From Georgenia sp. (GTDB taxonomy: Bacteria > Actinomycetota > Actinomycetes > Actinomycetales > Actinomycetaceae): a DNA stretch of 10,183 bases. The position numbers and the translations under genes were made by a program. The stretch lies in contig DAHVRG010000071.1 in assembly GCA_027322565.1 (NCBI GenBank), forward strand, positions 1 through 10,183. The letters are read 5' to 3'. Positions 6,721-10,183 of this stretch are shown here, one piece after another; the first letter of the stretch is position 1, and the number at the start of each line of letters is the position of its first letter. The notes beneath the pieces are model-generated. The model did not search any database and had not been told where the DNA came from. It was given only the letters and a program-made list of their open reading frames with translations.

Positions 6721-6734
6721 GGGACCATCGACCC
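6721..6734. promoter_or_regulatory. Candidate DevR/DosR (OsdR)-like box between divergent Usp genes
   Basis: GGGACCATCGACCC resembles the core of the dormancy-regulator box, which in mycobacteria is GGGACT-WW-AGTCCC and in streptomycetes is GGGCC-N4-GGCCC-like. The outer GGG/CCC pairs and AC are kept; two inner pairs do not match. It is placed 50 bp above one Usp start and 82 bp above the other. Usp genes are classic members of this hypoxia/nitric-oxide regulon. This is a suggestion by pattern and context only. Confidence 0.35.
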
Positions 6735-6816
6735 CTTCCGTTCCGTCCGCGACCGGGCCAGGCTTGGAGTGACCGGGACCGGCCGGCCCCGGGGTGGGGA
6801 GCGGTGGGAGGTCGCC

Positions 6817-7683
6817 ATGGCGGATCAACCGGACGACGTGGTCGTCGTCGGTGTCGACGGCTCGGACAAGGACGCCCGTGCCGTCGAGTGGGCGGCCGAC
6901 GAGGCCGTCGGGCAGGGCACCGGGCTCCACGTGCTCTACTCCTTCCCCATCCTGCCCGACGGGTTTCCCGCCGTTCAGCTCGAGGAGCTCGGCACCGAGA
7001 TCACCGGCCGGGCACGGCAGCGCGCGCTCGCCCGACAGCCCGGGCTCGCGGTGACGACGCAGACCGTCGTGTCCGACCCGGCCACGGCGCTCGTGCGCGC
7101 CTCCGCAACGGCACGGGTCCTCGTCGTCGGGGCACGCGGGCTGGGCCGGATCGCCGGTCGGCTGCTCGGCTCGGTGTCGCAGAAGGTGGCCGCGCACGGC
7201 CAGGGCGTCATCGTCGTGGTCCGCGACGCCGCCGCGATTCCCGAGGGACCCGTCGTCGTCGGGGTCGACCCCGTCGAGGTCACCCCGGGGATGCTGGAGT
7301 TCGCCTTCGCCCAGGCGGCACGGCGCGCGGTCCCGGTACGCCTCGTCCACGCGGCGGTCCCGCGCCCGGCGGGCCTGCAGGACGCGCGGGTGAGCCGCCT
7401 CCTCGCCGGGATCTCGGCACAGGAGTCCGCGCAGCTCACCCGCGTCGCGGAGGAGTGGCGGGCGCGTCACCCCGACGTCCCCGTCGAGACGAGGGAGGTC
7501 GACGACCACCCGGTCGAGGCGCTCACCGAGGAGAGCGCCGACGCCAGCCTGCTCGTCGTCGGCAGCCGGGGGCGTCGAGGGCTGAGCGGGCTGCGCCTGG
7601 GCTCGGTGGCCCGCGGCGTGCTGCACGAGTCACCGGTGGTGGCGATCGTCCACCTCGCTCCCGACCGTTCCGGCGAAGGCTGA
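6817..7683 (+). CDS. Tandem-domain universal stress protein (UspA family)
   Basis: A 288-residue protein of two Usp domains, paralogous in design to the divergent gene at 5777-6670. Domain 1 (about 7-136) opens with VVVVGVDGSDKDARAVEWA and has the full ATP pattern G-2x-G-9x-G-S (G105, G108, G118, S119). Domain 2 (about 144-280) opens with PVVVGVDPVE, where the usual DGS is changed, but its later pattern is intact (G249, G252, G262, S263). The GSVS motif after each glycine loop is typical of actinobacterial Usp. I chose ATG at 6817 because GGAGG at 6807-6811 precedes it by 5 bp; an in-frame GTG at 6769 has no such site and lies near the control elements. It converges on the helicase gene with a 55-bp gap. 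Role in stress survival is inferred from the family. Confidence 0.9.
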   Translation: MADQPDDVVVVGVDGSDKDARAVEWAADEAVGQGTGLHVLYSFPILPDGFPAVQLEELGTEITGRARQRALARQPGLAVTTQTVVSDPATALVRASATARVLVVGARGLGRIAGRLLGSVSQKVAAHGQGVIVVVRDAAAIPEGPVVVGVDPVEVTPGMLEFAFAQAARRAVPVRLVHAAVPRPAGLQDARVSRLLAGISAQESAQLTRVAEEWRARHPDVPVETREVDDHPVEALTEESADASLLVVGSRGRRGLSGLRLGSVARGVLHESPVVAIVHLAPDRSGEG

Positions 7684-7705
7684 CGCCGGGAGGTGGGACG
7701 ACCGA

Positions 7706-7727
7706 CGGCGGGGGCGGAATGTCGCCG
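7706..7727. terminator. Weak candidate hairpin between convergent Usp and helicase genes
   Basis: In the 55-bp convergent gap CGGCG (7706-7710) can pair with CGCCG (7723-7727), or the inner GGCG with CGCC around GAATGT. No T-run follows on either strand. It may act as a shared terminator, but in such GC-rich DNA short stems arise by chance. Confidence 0.2.
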
Positions 7728-7738
7728 CGCGCCTCGGC

Positions 7739-9880
7739 TCAGGCAGCCGCCGGCTCCCGGGAGCTCAGCGCATCGGTGAGGAGGGCGACGAGCATCTCGA
7801 GCTGGACGTCGGTGACGACCTCCTCGTCCGAGCCGTCGAGCGCGCGGGCAGCGAGGCCGGCCTTGCTGCCGATGAGCTCGGCGATCCGGGTGTCCAGGGT
7901 CTGGGCGGCGATGATCCGCCAGGCCGTCACCGGCTCGTCCTGCCCGATGCGGTGCACGCGGTCGATCGCCTGCGTCTGCTCGGCGTCCGTCCACGAGAGC
8001 TCGGCGAGGACGAGGTTGGACGCCACCTGCAGGTTGACACCGACCCCGGCCGCGGTGAGCGAGCAGACCGCGACGGCCACCTCGGGATCGCCGGTGAACG
8101 CGTCGATGTTGCGCTGGCGCACCGCGGAGGTCTGGTCGCCGCGGATCGAGGCGAAGCGGATGCCGCGCTCGGCGAAGGCCGCCTCGGCGGCGTCCATGAC
8201 GTCGATGTGCTTGGCGAAGAACACCACCTTGCCGACGTTGCGCGCCAGCTGGGCGGCGTAGTCGGCAGCGGCCCCGCCCTTGGCGCGGCCGAGCTTGCGC
8301 ATGAGTGCGAAGACGTTGTCCTCCGACTTCGTCGGGGACTTGCGGCCGGTCTCCCAGGCGGCGACCTGGCGTACGAGGTCGTGGTCGATGTCCCGGACGA
8401 CCTCCTCGCCGTACTTGGTCTCGAGCGCGCGCTCATAGCGCGTGACGAGCCGGCGGGCGAGCGCCTCCTCGGCCGCCCGGATGGACCGCCCGTCGGCGTC
8501 GTCGAGCTCGACGAAGACGTCGGCGATGCGCCGCGCGGGCAGGTCGGCGGCGACGTCGATCTTGCGCCGGCGGACGATGCCGCGCTCGATGACGGCGCTG
8601 CGTGCCGCCGGGTAGAAGCCGCGGTCTGCCGGGGTGAGACCGGTGTCCTCGAGCTCCTGCATGAGGTCCCCGAGCGGCTTCTCCTCGTCGATCCAGCCGA
8701 GGAACTGCCAGATGGCGCGGAAGTCCTCGATGTCGTTGATGAGCGGCGTCCCGGTCAACGCCATGAGGAGCGGGTCACCGTTGCGCGAGCGGATCCGCTC
8801 GGACAGGTGGAGCACGTGCTGGGAGCGCTGGGACTTCTTGTTCTTGATGAAGTGGGCCTCGTCGACGACCATCCCCTGGAGGTTCAGCCCGAGGCTGCCC
8901 AGCCAGCCCACGTGCCGGTCGAGGATCGCGTAGTTGACGATGAAGATGTCGGCGAAGGCGTCGATGTCCTCGCCGTCACCGTGGATGACGGTGGCCCGGT
9001 GCCCGGGCGTCCACAGCGCCGCCTCCCGGGCCCAGTTCGTCTTGACGACGTTGGGCACGACGACGAGCAGCGGGTAGGCGTCGGCCGCCTGGGCGGCGAG
9101 CAGCGCCTGCGCCGTCTTGCCCAGGCCCGGCTCGTCGGCCAGGAGGAACGTACGGTGCCCCTCGGCGGCGGCCGCGACGACCTGCGCCTGGTGCGGCATG
9201 AGCTCCAGACCGTCCGGGACCCGCACGCAGGGGTGGTCCGGCAGCGTCATGCACGCCGACTCCCCGCCGTACTCGAAGGCGCGCAGCAGCGGCTCGATGA
9301 GCTCCCAGCCGGCGAGCCGTCGCGGCTTGGGCGGGGGCTTGCGCGCCGCCGAGTAGTCGGGCTCGAGGAACGGGTTGGACCGCTGCCGCGCGATGACGGC
9401 CTGCGGGACCACCTGCCGCTCCTCGACCACCGGGGAGTCGTCGGGCTCGGGCTCCGGCTCCGGCTCGTCCGAGACGTCGATGCCGGCGTCGATGAGCATC
9501 TCCCGCCGCAGCTCACGCGCCTCCGGCGCGACGACGGCGTCGTCGGCGAGGAGGGCGAGGAGGGTGGAGTCACGCGCCGCGGTCACGGCGAGGATGGTCG
9601 CGATGCCCTCGAGCCGCTTGAGCTCCTCCCCGCGGCGGGACTCGCTCAGGCTCGTGTCGGCCTTGAGCCGGGCCCGCTCCTCCCGCACGAGCAGCGCGAT
9701 CGCCTGGAACTGGTGTCGCGTCGACGGGCGGGTACGGCCGCGCTTGACGACGGCCTCGACCTCACGCACCGCCTGGGCGAGCACCGGGATGATGCCGGTG
9801 TTGTCGCGATGACGGGTGCGTCGCTGGTTGCGCGGCGCGGCGCGACGTGCGCTGGACTGGCGCTGGGCTCCTCGAGCCAC
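7739..9880 (-). CDS. SNF2-family DEAD/DEAH-box helicase/ATPase
   Basis: A 713-residue ATP-driven DNA translocase of superfamily 2. The amino-terminal third (1-190) is not catalytic: a basic start, predicted helical stretches rich in charged residues (about 30-130) and an acidic linker with Glu-Pro repeats (139-147). The helicase core has LMPHQAQVV (227-235, Q-like motif), Walker A DEPGLGKT (249-256), DEAH (340-343), LTGTP (375-379), then the second RecA-like lobe starting near KVVFFAKH (551-558), GVGVNLQVAS (612-621) and motif VI QAIDRVHRIGQ (637-647). The RIGQ ending is diagnostic of SNF2 proteins. I chose GTG at 9880 because GGAGGAG at 9893-9887 is 6 bp away; a GTG at 9931 in frame has no such site. 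It appears monocistronic. No methyltransferase, nuclease or other defence partner lies next to it inside the window, so a general DNA-remodelling or repair role is likelier than a defence system. Exact role unknown. Confidence 0.9.
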   Translation of the reverse strand: MARGAQRQSSARRAAPRNQRRTRHRDNTGIIPVLAQAVREVEAVVKRGRTRPSTRHQFQAIALLVREERARLKADTSLSESRRGEELKRLEGIATILAVTAARDSTLLALLADDAVVAPEARELRREMLIDAGIDVSDEPEPEPEPDDSPVVEERQVVPQAVIARQRSNPFLEPDYSAARKPPPKPRRLAGWELIEPLLRAFEYGGESACMTLPDHPCVRVPDGLELMPHQAQVVAAAAEGHRTFLLADEPGLGKTAQALLAAQAADAYPLLVVVPNVVKTNWAREAALWTPGHRATVIHGDGEDIDAFADIFIVNYAILDRHVGWLGSLGLNLQGMVVDEAHFIKNKKSQRSQHVLHLSERIRSRNGDPLLMALTGTPLINDIEDFRAIWQFLGWIDEEKPLGDLMQELEDTGLTPADRGFYPAARSAVIERGIVRRRKIDVAADLPARRIADVFVELDDADGRSIRAAEEALARRLVTRYERALETKYGEEVVRDIDHDLVRQVAAWETGRKSPTKSEDNVFALMRKLGRAKGGAAADYAAQLARNVGKVVFFAKHIDVMDAAEAAFAERGIRFASIRGDQTSAVRQRNIDAFTGDPEVAVAVCSLTAAGVGVNLQVASNLVLAELSWTDAEQTQAIDRVHRIGQDEPVTAWRIIAAQTLDTRIAELIGSKAGLAARALDGSDEEVVTDVQLEMLVALLTDALSSREPAAA

Positions 9881-10037
9881 CGATGTCTCCTCCGGGGTGA
9901 CGACGTTCGCCGCGGCGGGGAAGGCCCGCACGACCCATCAGGCGGACGAGGACGTCGGCCCGGGAGATGCGCCGAGGACGCGAGCCGGCGGACGGCGACC
10001 GGTGCAGCCCAGTCGGATGACCACCGCGACATGACAA

Positions 10038-10043
10038 ACCCTA
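10038..10043 (-). promoter_or_regulatory. Candidate -10 element upstream of the helicase gene
   Basis: On the minus strand TAGGGT (10043-10038), preceded by GG, fits the actinobacterial TAnnnT -10 form in an otherwise GC-rich gap. No good -35 lies at the right distance. It would give a leader of about 150 bases before the helicase start at 9880. Tentative. Confidence 0.25.
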
Positions 10044-10090
10044 CCCCGCGGATCGGCCGGACGCGTCGCAGTTCTCCGTGGGCGATGTCA

Positions 10091-10116
10091 CGTCCGCCGG
10101 AGGCCTCCGGGCGACG
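10091..10116. terminator. Hairpin-forming palindrome after the right-edge gene
   Basis: A perfect 14-bp palindrome CCGGAGGCCTCCGG (10097-10110) is flanked by a pairing CGTC (10091-10094) and GACG (10113-10116), with a 2x2 mismatch between them. It begins a few bases beyond the stop of the minus-strand gene at 10120 and could end its transcription. There is no T-run, as is usual for GC-rich actinobacterial hairpin terminators. Confidence 0.4.
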
Positions 10117-10119
10117 GCG

Positions 10120-10183
10120 TCAGGTCCTGGAGGGGCGGAGCCCGAGGGCGGCGACTACCGCCGCGACGGCGAGGAGGACGCCG
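10120..10183 (-). CDS. Carboxy-terminal end of a probable membrane protein (partial)
   Basis: The last 20 codons of a minus-strand gene entering from the right edge, ending in TGA at 10122-10120. They encode a hydrophobic Val/Leu/Ala stretch (GVLLAVAAVVAALGL) followed by the short basic tail RPSRT. This is how many multi-pass transporters end, with a final helix and a positively charged cytoplasmic tail. Too little is visible to name a family. The hairpin just beyond the stop supports a gene end here. Confidence 0.4.
   Translation of the reverse strand, partial: GVLLAVAAVVAALGLRPSRT

Noticed and set aside
9435..9470. Short repeat run (ggctcgggctccggctccggctc) as a DNA repeat element
   Set aside because: It is the coding sequence of the Glu-Pro linker in the helicase and needs no separate explanation.
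7739..9880. SNF2 helicase as part of a phage-defence system
   Set aside because: No nuclease, methyltransferase or other defence partner is adjacent within the window; the neighbours are stress proteins and a membrane protein end.
9646..10032. 128-codon minus-strand frame whose ATG lies 5 bp after the TAGGGT element, which would suit a leaderless start
   Set aside because: Ser/Arg/Pro-rich composition, no recognisable pattern, and mostly out-of-frame overlap with the helicase front end; probably chance.
10010..10037. TTGTCA on the minus strand as part of a PafBC-type DNA-damage promoter
   Set aside because: The bases after TTGTCA do not follow the GTG of that motif, and no TAnnnT element lies at the required spacing downstream.

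Overview
The window is very GC-rich. Its genes use almost only G or C at third codon positions, often start with GTG, and carry strong GGAGG-type ribosome binding sites. With an actinobacterial-type LexA box and a pair of tandem universal stress proteins, this points to a high-GC actinomycete. A Micrococcales-type genus is my best guess from protein flavour, but I cannot prove it without searches. The content is mostly ordinary chromosomal housekeeping and catabolism. I see no CRISPR array, RNA gene, insertion sequence, phage gene or toxin-antitoxin pair.

Layout. (1) Positions 1-2899, minus strand: a sugar ABC importer operon of the RbsA/RbsC class, transcribed right to left. It runs from a two-domain ATPase to a complete permease and then a second permease that leaves the window. 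The proteins look most like the rhamnose (RhaT-RhaP-RhaQ) or AI-2 (Lsr) branch. The second permease stops resembling its family at about position 170, and what follows to the window edge is foreign to it. (2) Positions 2900-3071: divergent control region with a promoter-like pair and a LacI-type operator placed just downstream of the predicted transcription start of the transporter. (3) Positions 3072-4109, plus: a LacI-family regulator, presumably the local regulator of the transporter. (4) Positions 4141-5400, minus: a Y-family DNA polymerase (DinB / Pol IV). Its start is preceded by a near-perfect LexA (SOS) box at 5414-5429. (5) Positions 5496-5771, plus: a 91-residue protein of unknown function, divergent from dinB and sharing the region that holds the SOS box. 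(6) Positions 5777-6670 minus and 6817-7683 plus: two divergent tandem-domain universal stress proteins. The region between them contains a perfect 14-bp palindrome and a DevR/OsdR-like box. (7) Positions 7739-9880, minus: a SNF2-type helicase/ATPase of 713 residues. (8) Positions 9881-10183: an intergenic region with a hairpin-forming palindrome, then the last 20 codons of a membrane-protein-like gene entering from the right edge.

How the parts work together. The regulator and importer form one sugar-uptake module: LacI-type repression at the operator would be relieved by the imported sugar or a derivative. The polymerase is a DNA-damage gene, and the small neighbour could share its SOS control. 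The two stress proteins probably respond jointly to hypoxia or dormancy-type signals if the candidate box is real. The helicase stands alone with its own ribosome binding site. The points most worth checking are the abrupt break in the left-edge permease, the shared dinB/small-gene SOS region, and the two symmetric elements between the stress-protein genes.
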